Shown: in pieces, positions 26,117 through 35,116 of the stretch | How the letters are laid out: every line of letters starts with the position of its first letter | How positions within the stretch are numbered: position 1 is the first letter of the stretch | Assembly: GCF_900103285.1 (NCBI RefSeq) | Contig: NZ_FNGS01000007.1 | Location: 62,001-126,000 of the forward strand | Direction: 5' to 3' | DNA: 64,000 nt | DNA from: Siphonobacter aquaeclarae | Lineage (GTDB): Bacteria; Bacteroidota; Bacteroidia; Cytophagales; Spirosomataceae | Position numbers and translations under genes: made by a program | The notes under the pieces: model-generated | What the model saw: only the letters and a program-made list of their open reading frames with translations | Database searches by the model: none | What the model was told of the DNA's origin: nothing

Positions 26117-27250
26117 TTATACCCAGAACAGGATTTCGGCTACGCGGTCGGCCATGAGTTTTCCGGCTTCGGTCAGGTAGATAAACGACCCCTCGCGCCG
26201 TACCCAGCCGCTGCTTTCCAGCCCCGGCAATTCCCGGTCTACTTCCGCTCTTCCGCTTGCCGATAAGGCGCTGACCCGGTCGAGGTCGCTGCCCCATTGT
26301 GTCCGGAGGCTCGTCAGGAGGTATTCGTTGACAAGGTCCTGATCGGAAAGGTATTCGGTTTCGAGCGGCAGAGTGTTGGCTTGCAAGGCCTTGATATACT
26401 GCTGGTTATTGGAGACGGCATGCAGCCGGGTCCGGCTGCCGTCATAACTGTGCGCCGACGGCCCGATGCCCAGGTACGGGCGTTGTTTCCAGTAGCTGCT
26501 GTTGTGCCGGCTGTAGTGACCGGGCTGTGCGAAATTGGAAATCTCGTACTGCTCGTATCCTTTTTGACGGAGAAAATCCACCAGAATCTGAAACTGTCCG
26601 GCTGCAAATTCGTCGTCAATCGGCGCGATGCGTTTCGACGAAAGCCATTTGCCGAAAACCGTTTTCGGTTCAATCGTCAGGCAGTAGGCCGAAATATGCG
26701 GCACGCCGAGATCGGCGGCTTTCTCCAGATCGCTTCGCCAGATACGATGCGGATCGGCCTCGTCGCTCGGAATGGCGTAAATAAGATCAATTGTCAGATT
26801 GGAAAAGCCGGCATCCTGCGCCAGCCCTACGCAGCGGCTGGCTTCTGCAGCCGTATGCACGCGGTGGAGGTAGTTCAGGTGCGGTTCGTGAAACGACTGC
26901 AACCCGATGCTCAGCCGGTTGATGCCGTGGCGCCGCAACTGGGTCAGCTTCTCCGGGGTCAGGTCGTCCGGGTTGGCTTCCAGGGTTATCTCGGCGCCGG
27001 GAGCGACTACGAAATACCGGTGGACGGTCTCGAAGATTTTACCCAGGTCGGCGTCTTCGAGCAGCGAAGGCGTTCCTCCTCCGAAGTAGATGGTTTCCAG
27101 CCGGTTATCCGGCAGAAAATTGCTTCGCAGCTCGATTTCCCGGCAGATGGCGGCGGTCATGTCCGACCGGCCGCTCAAAGCCGTACTGAAATGGAAATCA
27201 CAATAGTAGCAAGCCTGCCTGCAAAAGGGAATATGGAGGTAAAGGTGCAT
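26117..27250 (-). CDS. hemW: Radical SAM heme chaperone HemW
   Basis: A 377-residue protein starting with the HemW radical-SAM motif CRQACYYCDF (Cys10, Cys14, Cys17). It also has FGGGTPSLL and NPDDLTPEKL near residue 95, and the HemW C-terminal domain (YEISNFAQPGHYSRHNSSYW). HemW binds heme and inserts it into respiratory enzymes. The phenylalanine after the cluster-binding Cys (YYCDF) is the HemW/HemN-type pattern rather than the oxygen-independent oxidase. The start lies 15 bases after the methyltransferase stop, so these two are cotranscribed. Confidence 0.93.
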   Translation of the reverse strand: MHLYLHIPFCRQACYYCDFHFSTALSGRSDMTAAICREIELRSNFLPDNRLETIYFGGGTPSLLEDADLGKIFETVHRYFVVAPGAEITLEANPDDLTPEKLTQLRRHGINRLSIGLQSFHEPHLNYLHRVHTAAEASRCVGLAQDAGFSNLTIDLIYAIPSDEADPHRIWRSDLEKAADLGVPHISAYCLTIEPKTVFGKWLSSKRIAPIDDEFAAGQFQILVDFLRQKGYEQYEISNFAQPGHYSRHNSSYWKQRPYLGIGPSAHSYDGSRTRLHAVSNNQQYIKALQANTLPLETEYLSDQDLVNEYLLTSLRTQWGSDLDRVSALSASGRAEVDRELPGLESSGWVRREGSFIYLTEAGKLMADRVAEILFWV

Positions 27251-27265
27251 GCCGGCGGCTGTACG

Positions 27266-28036
27266 TTACTTCGTGGCGATATAGAAAAAGTCAAAGCAGT
27301 TTTCTGCATCGTCCGTCAGGAAGTAATCCTTGTAGGTAATATCAGAAACGAGGTTACCGGCCGACTGCTGGATAATGTTCCGGCTGAGGCGGTTGGCGAT
27401 GTCATAGGGTACCTGCAGCAGGCGCCGGGGCAGGCGGTACTGGAGGTTGAAAACGTCAAAACGGGTAATCCGCTGAACGGACTTCCGGTTCTGCTCGTAG
27501 TAATCCCATACCTTCTGATTACCGTGAACGCCTTTCGTTTCGATAGCAGGAAAGTGCTTGAGAATCAGATTTTTGAGCTCGCCGGCGAGGTACTCCCGTA
27601 CATGCCAGGGGTTTCGGGTGAGGGAGTATTTGCGGTTGACGGTCGTAAGAATAAGTTTGCCGCCCGGCTTCAGAACGCGATGTGCTTCCCGGATGAAGAA
27701 ATCATCGTCCTCGATGTGTTCGATGACCTGAAAGGTGACAATATAGTCGAAGGTATTGTCCGGAATACCTTTCAACGGAGGTAAGAACATATCGACAAAC
27801 GTAAACGCAGGGTATTCCTGACTCAGTTTGGTCATCAGCGGTTCGTTCTTATCGACACCGGTATAGCCGGAGACGGAGGGGGCCAGTACGGCTACTCCGC
27901 GGCCGGTACCGCATCCGATTTCGAGCAGGTTTCCGTGAACCATCCCGGCGGCTTCCACATAGGGAAAAAGCAGGCGCTGGTGAACAGGATTGTCGGATAC
28001 CAGTTCGGAGGAGGCGATTTCGGTGGTTTTGTACAT
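27266..28036 (-). CDS. Class I SAM-dependent methyltransferase
   Basis: A 256-residue protein with motif I LLEIGCGTGRGVAVL near residue 47, VDKNEPL, the Asp-rich IEHIEDDDFFIREAHRVLKPGG and a C-terminal basic region. It belongs to the Methyltransf_11/25 group; the substrate is not deducible. I chose ATG 28036 (MYKTTEIASSE); the open frame upstream overlaps the next promoter region. It leads the two-gene unit with hemW. Confidence 0.85.
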   Translation of the reverse strand: MYKTTEIASSELVSDNPVHQRLLFPYVEAAGMVHGNLLEIGCGTGRGVAVLAPSVSGYTGVDKNEPLMTKLSQEYPAFTFVDMFLPPLKGIPDNTFDYIVTFQVIEHIEDDDFFIREAHRVLKPGGKLILTTVNRKYSLTRNPWHVREYLAGELKNLILKHFPAIETKGVHGNQKVWDYYEQNRKSVQRITRFDVFNLQYRLPRRLLQVPYDIANRLSRNIIQQSAGNLVSDITYKDYFLTDDAENCFDFFYIATK

Positions 28037-28263
28037 GGCGTTAGCTGGTGGATTGAGCGGTGCCGGATGCGTGGTACTGACCCGGCCGGATCGCAAAATC
28101 AGGTTATTTGAAGGGCAAAAATACCATCTTGAGAGCAAATGCCGAAAAATATCGGCTTCCCCGGGGTGAGAACGCCGGCTTTTTTCGTTATTCGTTACAC
28201 CCCGCGCCGGGTAGGGTGGTTCCGAATAAAAAGCCCATCTTTGTATCACTCGTGCATGTATCC

Positions 28264-29532
28264 ATGAAATACCCGATTTATTTCGTCAGTCTGCTCGCTG
28301 TTCTGGCCGGTTGTACGCCATCGAACGTCAAAACCAAGGCCCGGACGGGGAGTTCCGCCGGAGCGACTTCCTCGCGCAGTTCGGATCCTTTTCTGTTTGC
28401 TCTCCGCAGCCGTTTTCTGGATAACGGAGATCAGGTCCGGGTGTATGTTTCGGTAGAACCGGAACGGGAGCTGACGCCTGAGGCTTTTGCGCAGGAGTTT
28501 ACGGTCCGTACCTCGCTCCTGCCGGACTATAACAGCCGTCAGGAATTACTGCCGGCCCGAGCCGTCAAACTGACAGAAGGAGAGAATTTCCTCAAAAAGG
28601 GCCAGTCCTTTATCCTCTGGTATGATTTGCCGAAACCAGCAGCCGATAAACAGATTTATACCGGCGTAGCGATGACGGAAATCACGGATACCAAGGGAGG
28701 TACGGCTGTGAATGATACGCCGATCCGGTTTCAATCCGGCAAAGTGAGTGACTACTTTGCGTTTTTTGATGCTGCCGGAAAAGTACCGGTACTGACCAAT
28801 TTCGCCCGTCAGGGAGATACGCTGCAACTCAAAGGCCTCAGCCGCGCCGATACCGCTTTCAAGTCGTTTCATTACGGCTTCGACTTTGATCCGGCCTTGC
28901 CGCCGATGGCTACCATGCGGCCGCAACCGAAGCAGCTTTACGTGGATTCGATGGCCCGGGTCGCAACCGGCAAACCGTTTGTGGTCGGTAAGGAGGGGCT
29001 TCATTATTTTGTCCGCGACACGACCGAAACCTATGGCATTGGCCTGGTAGGCGTACCCGACCGGTATCCCCGGTACACCTTCCCGCAGCAGCTCAACCGG
29101 CCGCTCGTGTACATGAGTACGAACCAGGAAATCAACGACGTCCGGAACGGAAACGAACCCAAACGGGCACTCGACCGCTACTGGCTCGCCATGTCAAACG
29201 GCAATCAGCAGACGGCAAAACGGACCATCTCGGCATTCTACCGCCGCGTGGAGCAGGCCAATAAGCTGTTTACGGGCTACAAGGAAGGCTGGAAGACCGA
29301 TCGCGGCATGGTATACATCATCATGGGACCGCCAAACCGCGTCAACCGGAGCAAGGACCGGGAGGTATGGGTGTACAACAAACGCAATTCTCAATTTTCA
29401 GAAATCAATTTTACCTTTAATAAACGGAGTAACCAGTTTGTCGAAGATCACTACGAGCTCTCGCGGTTTGTGGAGTTTCAACCCATCTGGTACCCGGCTG
29501 TAGAAGCATGGAGAAACGGGGAAATCGAGTAG
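28264..29532 (+). CDS. GWxTD domain lipoprotein
   Basis: A 422-residue lipoprotein (MKYPIYFVSLLAVLAGC; lipidation at Cys17). It has an N-terminal beta-rich half and a C-terminal GWxTD domain, recognised by FTGYKEGWKTDRGMVYIIMG and the following YNKRNSQFSEINFTF. The domain is found in Bacteroidota and Acidobacteriota surface proteins with no known function. A near-consensus -7 box CATCTTTG precedes it. Its last 25 bases overlap the start of rlmB, indicating coupled translation. Confidence 0.87.
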   Translation: MKYPIYFVSLLAVLAGCTPSNVKTKARTGSSAGATSSRSSDPFLFALRSRFLDNGDQVRVYVSVEPERELTPEAFAQEFTVRTSLLPDYNSRQELLPARAVKLTEGENFLKKGQSFILWYDLPKPAADKQIYTGVAMTEITDTKGGTAVNDTPIRFQSGKVSDYFAFFDAAGKVPVLTNFARQGDTLQLKGLSRADTAFKSFHYGFDFDPALPPMATMRPQPKQLYVDSMARVATGKPFVVGKEGLHYFVRDTTETYGIGLVGVPDRYPRYTFPQQLNRPLVYMSTNQEINDVRNGNEPKRALDRYWLAMSNGNQQTAKRTISAFYRRVEQANKLFTGYKEGWKTDRGMVYIIMGPPNRVNRSKDREVWVYNKRNSQFSEINFTFNKRSNQFVEDHYELSRFVEFQPIWYPAVEAWRNGEIE

Positions 29533-30323
29533 GCCCGAACCAGGAAAATCGGAAACCCTATTACCCGAGGCCGAAAGCCCCGGCGGCAGAGCTGAAATCG
29601 GAGATCGTCTTCGGTATTCAGCCTGTGCTGGAGGCTATCCGGGCAGGAAAAGAAATAGATAAGCTGCTGGTACAGCGGGAGCTGGGAAATGTGGAAGTAT
29701 TGGAATTTGCCCGTTTGCGGGGTATTCCGACGCAGAAGGTTCCCGGTCCGAAGCTCGACCAGATCACGCGGAAGAACCACCAGGGCGTCATCGCCTTCGT
29801 CTCCGCGATTAATTATGCGAAGCTGGAGAATGTCGTTGCCGGCATTTTTGACGAAGGAAAGACGCCCCTGCTGCTGATTCTGGACCGGGTGACCGACGTT
29901 CGGAATTTCGGCGCAATTGCCCGTACCGCTGAATGCGCCGGCGTGCAGGCTATCGTGATCCCGACAAAGGGAGCCGCGCAGATCAATTCCGACGCCATGA
30001 AGACGTCTTCCGGCGCGCTTAACTTTATTCCGGTTTGCCGGGAGAACGATCTCGTGCAGACGATCCGTTTCCTGCAGGAATCCGGGATTCAGGTGGTAGG
30101 TTGTACCGAGAAGGTATCGAAAACGCTTTACGAGGCAGATCTGACGGGTCCGACGGCCGTTATCATGGGCTCGGAAGAAGACGGAATCTCTGATACACTT
30201 TTGCGCATCGCCGACGAGCTCGTTTCCATCCCGATGACGGGCCGCGTTTCCTCGCTCAACGTATCGGTGGCCAACGGTGTGATGCTTTTTGAAGCGATCC
30301 GGCAGCGATCTCTGTCGGTTTAG
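29508..30323 (+). CDS. rlmB: 23S rRNA (guanosine-2'-O-)-methyltransferase RlmB
   Basis: A 271-residue SpoU/TrmH enzyme with an N-terminal substrate-binding domain (FGIQPVLEAIRAGKEIDKLL) and the SPOUT motifs LDRVTDVRNFGAIARTAE, MGSEEDGIS and IPMTGRVSSLNVSVA. The basic disordered N-tail of about 30 residues is common in Bacteroidota members. It methylates the ribose of G2251 of 23S rRNA in the E. coli numbering. It overlaps the GWxTD gene by 25 bases. Confidence 0.93.
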   Translation: MEKRGNRVGPNQENRKPYYPRPKAPAAELKSEIVFGIQPVLEAIRAGKEIDKLLVQRELGNVEVLEFARLRGIPTQKVPGPKLDQITRKNHQGVIAFVSAINYAKLENVVAGIFDEGKTPLLLILDRVTDVRNFGAIARTAECAGVQAIVIPTKGAAQINSDAMKTSSGALNFIPVCRENDLVQTIRFLQESGIQVVGCTEKVSKTLYEADLTGPTAVIMGSEEDGISDTLLRIADELVSIPMTGRVSSLNVSVANGVMLFEAIRQRSLSV

Positions 30324-30343
30324 CAAAATTTGCCGGCCAGAAG

Positions 30344-30375
30344 AAGACCTTTCCGCTAGGAATGGTCTTTTTTTT
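30344..30375 (+). terminator. Rho-independent terminator after rlmB
   Basis: AAGACC and TTCC pair with GGAA and GGTCTT across a GCTA loop, followed by eight T. It isolates the downstream sigma-factor operon from rlmB. Confidence 0.9.
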
Positions 30376-30462
30376 GTTTCAAACCGTCGGATTGCAAACC
30401 GGAAGAGGTGATTTTTCCGCAGGAGGCCGTTGCAAAACGCAAAAAAAAATCAAAATTTAATA

Positions 30463-30547
30463 TATTGATTATCAGGCACTTGTAAAGGGTAGGAAAATTT
30501 TTTTGAAAAGTGGAGGTTACATTTTCCCATCTCGATTGATATATGGA
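30463..30547 (+). promoter_or_regulatory. Control region of the ECF sigma operon
   Basis: It contains the 12-mer TATTGATTATCA (30463-30474), half of a TTGATNATCAA dyad. It also contains a 54-base block (30494-30547) with AAAATTTTTT, GGTTACATTTT and CGATTGATATA. The block recurs on the minus strand before the small lipoprotein gene (35386-35333), 42 of 54 positions identical without gaps. GGTTAC plus TATA spaced by 19 bases resembles an ECF-type -35/-10 pair. The block overlaps the annotated ATG at 30543, so a leaderless or later start, or a non-promoter role, must be considered. Confidence 0.6.
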
Positions 30548-31145
30548 AAATTTCAAGGAATTGATAGGGATTCAGAGCCAGGAAAAGTTGCTTGCTCGGC
30601 TCCGTTCGAAGGATCGTCGCGAATTGAATGAAGCCATTCGGGACGTTTACAGCCACCATATCAGTCCTGTCAGATACTTCGTCATGCAGAATGGAGGGAA
30701 CGCCCAGGACGCGGATGACTTAGTGCAGATTACAGTCCTCAATTTCGTACAGGCCGTACGGAATGGTAGTTTCCAGTTACAGGAAGGGACAACGATTGAA
30801 GCGTTTCTTTTTGTACTGGCTAAAAACCGCTGGCGGAATACCCTGAAGCAGCGGGGACTAATGCGCGATTATGTGCAGGAAATGGAATCAACGGTGGCCG
30901 ACGTGGATTTCTGGGAGGCTTCAGCCCAGAGAATCATGGAAGAACGGGAAGACCAGGAACGCTATTTGAAGTTGTTTAACCTACTGGGTGAGAGGTGTCG
31001 GTTTATCCTGACGGCCTATCGCCGGGACGGGCTTTCCATGAAGGAAATCGCCCGGCAGATGGGGTATGACAATGAACGAATCGCCATCAATGAAAAATAT
31101 AAGTGTTTACAAAAACTCAAAGCCCTCTTTCGCTATGAGACCTAA
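30543..31145 (+). CDS. ECF-type RNA polymerase sigma factor
   Basis: A 200-residue sigma-70 family protein. Region 2 is seen at about residues 30-95 (AEDADDLVQ-like AQDADDLVQITVLNFVQAVR, then FLFVLAKNRWRNTLKQR). Region 4 lies at about 140-198 with the helix-turn-helix LSMKEIARQMGYDNERIAINEKYKCLQKLK. The unusually long linker between them (DYVQEMESTVADVDFWEA) is seen in Cytophagales ECF groups. The next gene starts inside its last 11 bases, the classic arrangement for sigma and its regulator. If the upstream conserved block is a core promoter, translation may begin at TTG 30561 instead. Confidence 0.88.
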   Translation: MENFKELIGIQSQEKLLARLRSKDRRELNEAIRDVYSHHISPVRYFVMQNGGNAQDADDLVQITVLNFVQAVRNGSFQLQEGTTIEAFLFVLAKNRWRNTLKQRGLMRDYVQEMESTVADVDFWEASAQRIMEEREDQERYLKLFNLLGERCRFILTAYRRDGLSMKEIARQMGYDNERIAINEKYKCLQKLKALFRYET

Positions 31146-31863
31146 GACAGCCTATGAGCAACTGGAATGGATAGACGCATATTTCCAGAATGCTCTCCCC
31201 CCTCAGGAACGTATTGAGTTCGAGGACGAGTTGCGTACTAATCCGGAATTTGCCAAGGAAGTTGCCTTTATGCAGCAGGTCGAAGACGTGGTAGATGATT
31301 TTCTGCTTGCCGAGATGGTCAGCGAAATCCACGCAGAGAAAGTGCAGGAATGGCATGCAGAGGAACCCCGGGTTCACGAAGCTCCCGTTGTTCCGCTCCA
31401 TCAGCCCGCCGCCGGCCGGGTTCCCTGGTGGAAGTGGTCTGCAGGTATGGCCGCCGCGGCGACCATCGCCTTCACGAGCTACATTACGCTCAGTCCCATT
31501 GAGTTACACGATTCCCTGAGCCAGACTATCCGGGGCGGAGACAACAGCATCTCCGAACAGCCCAGCCGTGTCTGCTTCGAGAATTTTTATGCCGGTCGCT
31601 CCTTTGTGATGACGCAGCAGCCTGAACAGGCTATTCCGCGTCTCCAACAGGTGATCGATTGCGAAGTCCGTCCCTACTTCAAGGATGCCTCCAAATGGTA
31701 CCTGACGGTGGCGTATCTCCAGGCAGATCAGGCCCAGCAGGCAGAGAATATGTATCAGGAAATAACCAAAAATCCTGATTTTCAGTACGATATCAATTGG
31801 CTTGACAAGCAGAAGATCCGTTGGCAGATCCGAATCGCAAAGTGGTTCGGAAAGTCAAACTGA
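31135..31863 (+). CDS. Single-pass membrane TPR protein, candidate anti-sigma factor
   Basis: A 242-residue protein. The N-terminal 97 residues are acidic and helical (LEWIDAYFQNALPPQERIEFEDE...) and predicted cytosolic, resembling the N-termini of Bacteroidota anti-sigma proteins. One membrane segment spans about residues 98-119. The C-terminal part (about 130-242) carries TPR-like helices (ASKWYLTVAYLQADQAQQAENMYQEI) and would be periplasmic. No zinc-binding His-x3-Cys-x2-Cys motif is seen. ATG 31135 overlaps the sigma stop by 11 bases, implying translational coupling. The anti-sigma role is inferred from position and topology. Confidence 0.7.
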   Translation: MRPKTAYEQLEWIDAYFQNALPPQERIEFEDELRTNPEFAKEVAFMQQVEDVVDDFLLAEMVSEIHAEKVQEWHAEEPRVHEAPVVPLHQPAAGRVPWWKWSAGMAAAATIAFTSYITLSPIELHDSLSQTIRGGDNSISEQPSRVCFENFYAGRSFVMTQQPEQAIPRLQQVIDCEVRPYFKDASKWYLTVAYLQADQAQQAENMYQEITKNPDFQYDINWLDKQKIRWQIRIAKWFGKSN

Positions 31864-31922
31864 GTTGAAAGGCTGTCTCGCTCACAGGCAATAACCATAG
31901 ATTGGTTCACTATCCAACCCGA

Positions 31923-31958
31923 AAACCCTTCCTTGTCCCGGGAAGGGTTTATTTTTTT
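31923..31958 (+). terminator. Rho-independent terminator of the sigma operon
   Basis: A 10-bp stem AAACCCTTCC/GGAAGGGTTT with an 8-base loop, followed by ATTTTTTT. Confidence 0.92.
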
Positions 31959-31962
31959 GGAG

Positions 31963-32060
31963 GGCGGTAGGCTTTAGGCAATAAGCTTTAAGCCAGGACT
32001 CGTGCCGAAAGCCTACCGCCTGCCTAAGGCTTACTGCCTAAAGCTTACCGCCTAAAGCCC
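31963..32060. repeat. Palindromic intergenic repeat (member 1)
   Basis: The 13-bp arms GGCGGTAGGCTTT (31963-31975) and AAAGCCTACCGCC (32008-32020) are perfect complements. Further related words such as GGCAATAAGC, GCTTTAAGCC and TGCCTAAAGC fill the rest. The vocabulary is shared with the palindromes at 47201-47268 and 47486-47553, so these look like one degenerate REP-like family. Confidence 0.7.
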
Positions 32061-32070
32061 ATCAAAGCAA

Positions 32071-34920
32071 TTACTCCCTAAACCAATACCGCGCCAGCGT
32101 TATCCCCAGAAAAAGGCTGCCGATCAGGCAGATACCGAGCGAGATACGGCCGATGCTTTTCCACTTGGATTGATACAGCACCGAAGCATCTCCGATCAGA
32201 ATCATATTGGCCCAGTAGTAGGGGTGGTCATAGAGCACGCCCATCTTGGACGAGAAGAAGTCGAGCTTGGCCTGACGAAGGGCCTCGTCGATCGAATCCC
32301 CCTTGCGGAGGTGATAATACAGACGTTCAGAAAGATAGGCCGACGACTGATCGTGCGCGTTCCAGAGCGTTGTAACCACGCTTGGACAACCGCCGTATAG
32401 AAATCCCCGGGCGAGGCTCATCAGCCCTTCGCCGCGGTGCAGCCGTCCCCGGCCGGTTTCGCAAGCGCTGAGCACGACCATGCGCGTATGCGAGAACGAA
32501 AGATTATATAATTCGTCTGTATATAACTTATACTGTGAATTATCCGGATAAAAAGCGATAAACGAACGCTCGGCGTCTTTGTCGTCCGTACGGGCGTGTG
32601 TAGCGAGGTGTATGATTTCCGAGGAGGCGTAGCTCTTCAGAAACTGATCTTTCGTCGCCTTGTTATTGGCAAACTGAATACCGCCCACGGCCATAATCTC
32701 TTTTTGGGAAGCCGGGAGTGTTCCGAGCGTTTTATCCCGGAATGTATTCTTCTGAACAGAGAGATCGGAAAACGGAGCCATGGCGAGTACGCCGCTCGGC
32801 CCGCCACCCCAACTTGGAGGCGGTGAATGAATCTGGGCGAGCGACGCGCCGTATGCGTACCGGATGGCATAGTCCCGAAGCAGGAACCCGTGGCTGGACG
32901 CGTCGGATTCAAGTACTTCAAACGGCAGGTAATTCAGTTCCTTGTCCCGGATAATGATCAGGCGGTCTACACCCCTGAGATAAGGCAGAACCGGCGCAAA
33001 CAGGTATTGATACGCGAACTGCGCCGCCTGATGGCCCTTGTAAGGCGAGATGCCGGGATTTTCATAAAGAGATACCTGCAATTTCTGGATGATGCCGCGG
33101 ATGTGCTCGTTCATGGGCCGGCGTAACCATTTTACCGCGCCTTTTGTCACCACAAAAATGAATACATCCTGATCTGTCAGTACATAGGAAAGGACGGCCG
33201 ACTTGTCGTCGAGTACCTTGGTCCGCAGGTCGTCCACGCCGAGCGTTTCGTTGGCTGCCCGGTAGCGGGCATACATTGGAATGCGCTGGCGGAGTTTCTG
33301 CCGGAATTTGTCGAGCGCCAGTTTTTGTTCGACCAGTTTGGCTTTCAGATTGGCCTGCTCCTCCTTGCTGAGCGGTTGCTGCAGTTGCAGTTTCAGGGAA
33401 GTAATTTCTCCCTTGATCTGGCTTTCCTGCATGGAAAGATCTCTCGGAACCCAGGCTGATTTGAGCGACTGTTCTTTCCGGGCGTCAAAAAGGGTAGATG
33501 CACGGGTACTTTCCGTGATTTCAAACGCTTTTTTGAGGTAACGGTATTGGTGGGTTTCGGCGTAGAGCTCATAGGCAATCCGAAGGGCTTGTTCGTTGAC
33601 AGCCGATACCTGCTGACCGAAAAGCAGCTTGGCATCGGCTACGTCGTAGTTCGTCCGGATCCGTTCGGCCAGGTGAAGAGCAAGCTGGTACGTCGCAAAG
33701 GTTTCTTCCAGAAAAGGCTTCCTGCGCTGCAGGCCGATCTTTTCAAGTACGGAGGCCTGGCCCAGCAACGCCTCAAACAACTCACGGTCAGACAGAATGC
33801 CTTCGTTCAGGTCAGGCAACGAAGTTCCCTTACCAAGCGGCGCGCCAAGGTAGACGGCGCTCATGGCATGGCGGTAGTTTTCCAGCGCGGCCTCATAACG
33901 GCCGTTTTCTTCCAGGAGTCGGGCTTTGTCGCGGTAGGAAACGGCGAGGGTGGGATGGTGTTCTCCCCAATAAGCAATAGATAAACGTATAGAACGGTCA
34001 AAGGCTGCTATCCCCTGCTCCAGCTGATGCGTTCCGGTATAATACGTTCCCCAGTTCCGCCATAATGTTATGGCCAGTTCGGCAAAATCACCGGAACTGC
34101 GCTGTTTGTATTGAGCAATCAGTCGCTGAGCCTGTTCCAGGTATCGACGGGCAGCCCGGTTATTCCTGAGCTTGGAATAGGTTTGGGCTACATTGATCTG
34201 ATAAACGATCTGTCGGTAGGGTTCAGGTTCGTTCGCCAGGGTTTCCAGACTCAGACGAAGAGACTTTTCGTAGTCACCTAAGTTGTTGTATTGTGTGCTG
34301 AGGTTACTGGTAAAGAAGGAGAGCAATGAGGAAAGGTGATATTCTTTAGCGACGCTGACGGATTTTTCGAAATAAATTGTCGCCTGAATGAAGTCATAGG
34401 TGTTATTGTAGTAAACACCCCGCTGGTTATAATAGGCTGCGACGTAGGCGGGTGTCTCTTGAACGAGCTTTGGCGCCGTTTCCAGCAAGTTTTCAGCCAG
34501 TCCGTAATAATAATCGGCCTGCTTTTCCTGAAAAGATTCTGTGTAAAAGTATCCGAGATTGGAGAAGGCTTTGAACCGAATCGAATCAACCGGCGTCTTG
34601 TGCAACAAATCAATAGCTGACTTGCATGCTGCAACGGCCTTCGCAGTAGCTCCGGAAACAAAGTAGATGGTACTAGACTCAACTTGGAGATCGGCAACGC
34701 GCGGAGTACTCTTTTGCTGACGGGCTAGGGAAACCGCTTCTTCCATCAGTTTAATGGCCCCGTTATAATCTCCGCCAAGGTAAGTTGATTCCGCTTTTTG
34801 CTGTAATGTCCGAATCGGATCAGCGGGCAATACCTGTTGTGCCTGTGCTGCCTGGAGGAACAGGAGCATCAGCGCGCACAAGATCGAAAGAAGCCTTCCG
34901 CTTTTAGTGGAACACAGCAT
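32071..34920 (-). CDS. Exported TPR-CHAT protein (caspase-like protease domain), C-terminally membrane anchored
   Basis: A 949-residue protein. A signal peptide (core ILCALMLLFLQAAQAQ) is followed by multiple TPRs over about residues 35-430 and a coiled-coil linker around 470-540. The CHAT domain spans about 600-900. Its predicted dyad is His775 in HLATHA and Cys820 in SACETG, both in the expected context (RGEGLMSLARGFLYGG follows). One membrane segment near residues 926-945 is followed by a very short tail, so the bulk lies in the periplasm. CHAT proteins are clan CD peptidases; in type III-E CRISPR a TPR-CHAT protease cleaves a sigma-factor inhibitor. It is convergent with the sigma operon. 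Confidence 0.88.
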   Translation of the reverse strand: MLCSTKSGRLLSILCALMLLFLQAAQAQQVLPADPIRTLQQKAESTYLGGDYNGAIKLMEEAVSLARQQKSTPRVADLQVESSTIYFVSGATAKAVAACKSAIDLLHKTPVDSIRFKAFSNLGYFYTESFQEKQADYYYGLAENLLETAPKLVQETPAYVAAYYNQRGVYYNNTYDFIQATIYFEKSVSVAKEYHLSSLLSFFTSNLSTQYNNLGDYEKSLRLSLETLANEPEPYRQIVYQINVAQTYSKLRNNRAARRYLEQAQRLIAQYKQRSSGDFAELAITLWRNWGTYYTGTHQLEQGIAAFDRSIRLSIAYWGEHHPTLAVSYRDKARLLEENGRYEAALENYRHAMSAVYLGAPLGKGTSLPDLNEGILSDRELFEALLGQASVLEKIGLQRRKPFLEETFATYQLALHLAERIRTNYDVADAKLLFGQQVSAVNEQALRIAYELYAETHQYRYLKKAFEITESTRASTLFDARKEQSLKSAWVPRDLSMQESQIKGEITSLKLQLQQPLSKEEQANLKAKLVEQKLALDKFRQKLRQRIPMYARYRAANETLGVDDLRTKVLDDKSAVLSYVLTDQDVFIFVVTKGAVKWLRRPMNEHIRGIIQKLQVSLYENPGISPYKGHQAAQFAYQYLFAPVLPYLRGVDRLIIIRDKELNYLPFEVLESDASSHGFLLRDYAIRYAYGASLAQIHSPPPSWGGGPSGVLAMAPFSDLSVQKNTFRDKTLGTLPASQKEIMAVGGIQFANNKATKDQFLKSYASSEIIHLATHARTDDKDAERSFIAFYPDNSQYKLYTDELYNLSFSHTRMVVLSACETGRGRLHRGEGLMSLARGFLYGGCPSVVTTLWNAHDQSSAYLSERLYYHLRKGDSIDEALRQAKLDFFSSKMGVLYDHPYYWANMILIGDASVLYQSKWKSIGRISLGICLIGSLFLGITLARYWFRE

Positions 34921-34967
34921 AGCTCCCGCGGCAATAAGTCACTTGTACAAAATAACCATAATCTCCT

Positions 34968-35025
34968 AAAAACGCCAAAACCTCCGGGGGCATGGCGGTG
35001 CGCCCCGAAGGTGGTTGCTTTGGCG
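34968..35025 (-). terminator. Terminator of the small lipoprotein gene
   Basis: On the minus strand a CGCCAAA/TTTGGCG base supports an inner GC-rich stem (CCTTCGGGGCG with GCCCCCGGAGG), followed by TTTTT. It lies between the lipoprotein stop (35117) and the CHAT start, so the CHAT gene probably uses its own promoter. Confidence 0.7.
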
Positions 35026-35116
35026 AATGCAGTACTGCCTGAGCGGATTTCTTAAGATACTTGAATTGCAGTACTATGTCTCAACGGCTAGGTGAATCCC
35101 GTTATCTCTTTATAAT

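Noticed and set aside
26297-27784. Long plus-strand frame opposite hemW and the methyltransferase
   Set aside because: It is the antisense of two well-supported genes, with no domain and biased shadow composition.
31963-32060. CRISPR array
   Set aside because: The words are inverted and irregular, with no equal spacing, no unique spacers and no cas genes in the window.
34920-34957. GGTTATTTTG before the CHAT gene as a third copy of the sigma-type block
   Set aside because: Only GGTTA and a T-run match; the conserved CGATTGATATA part is missing, so it was not counted.
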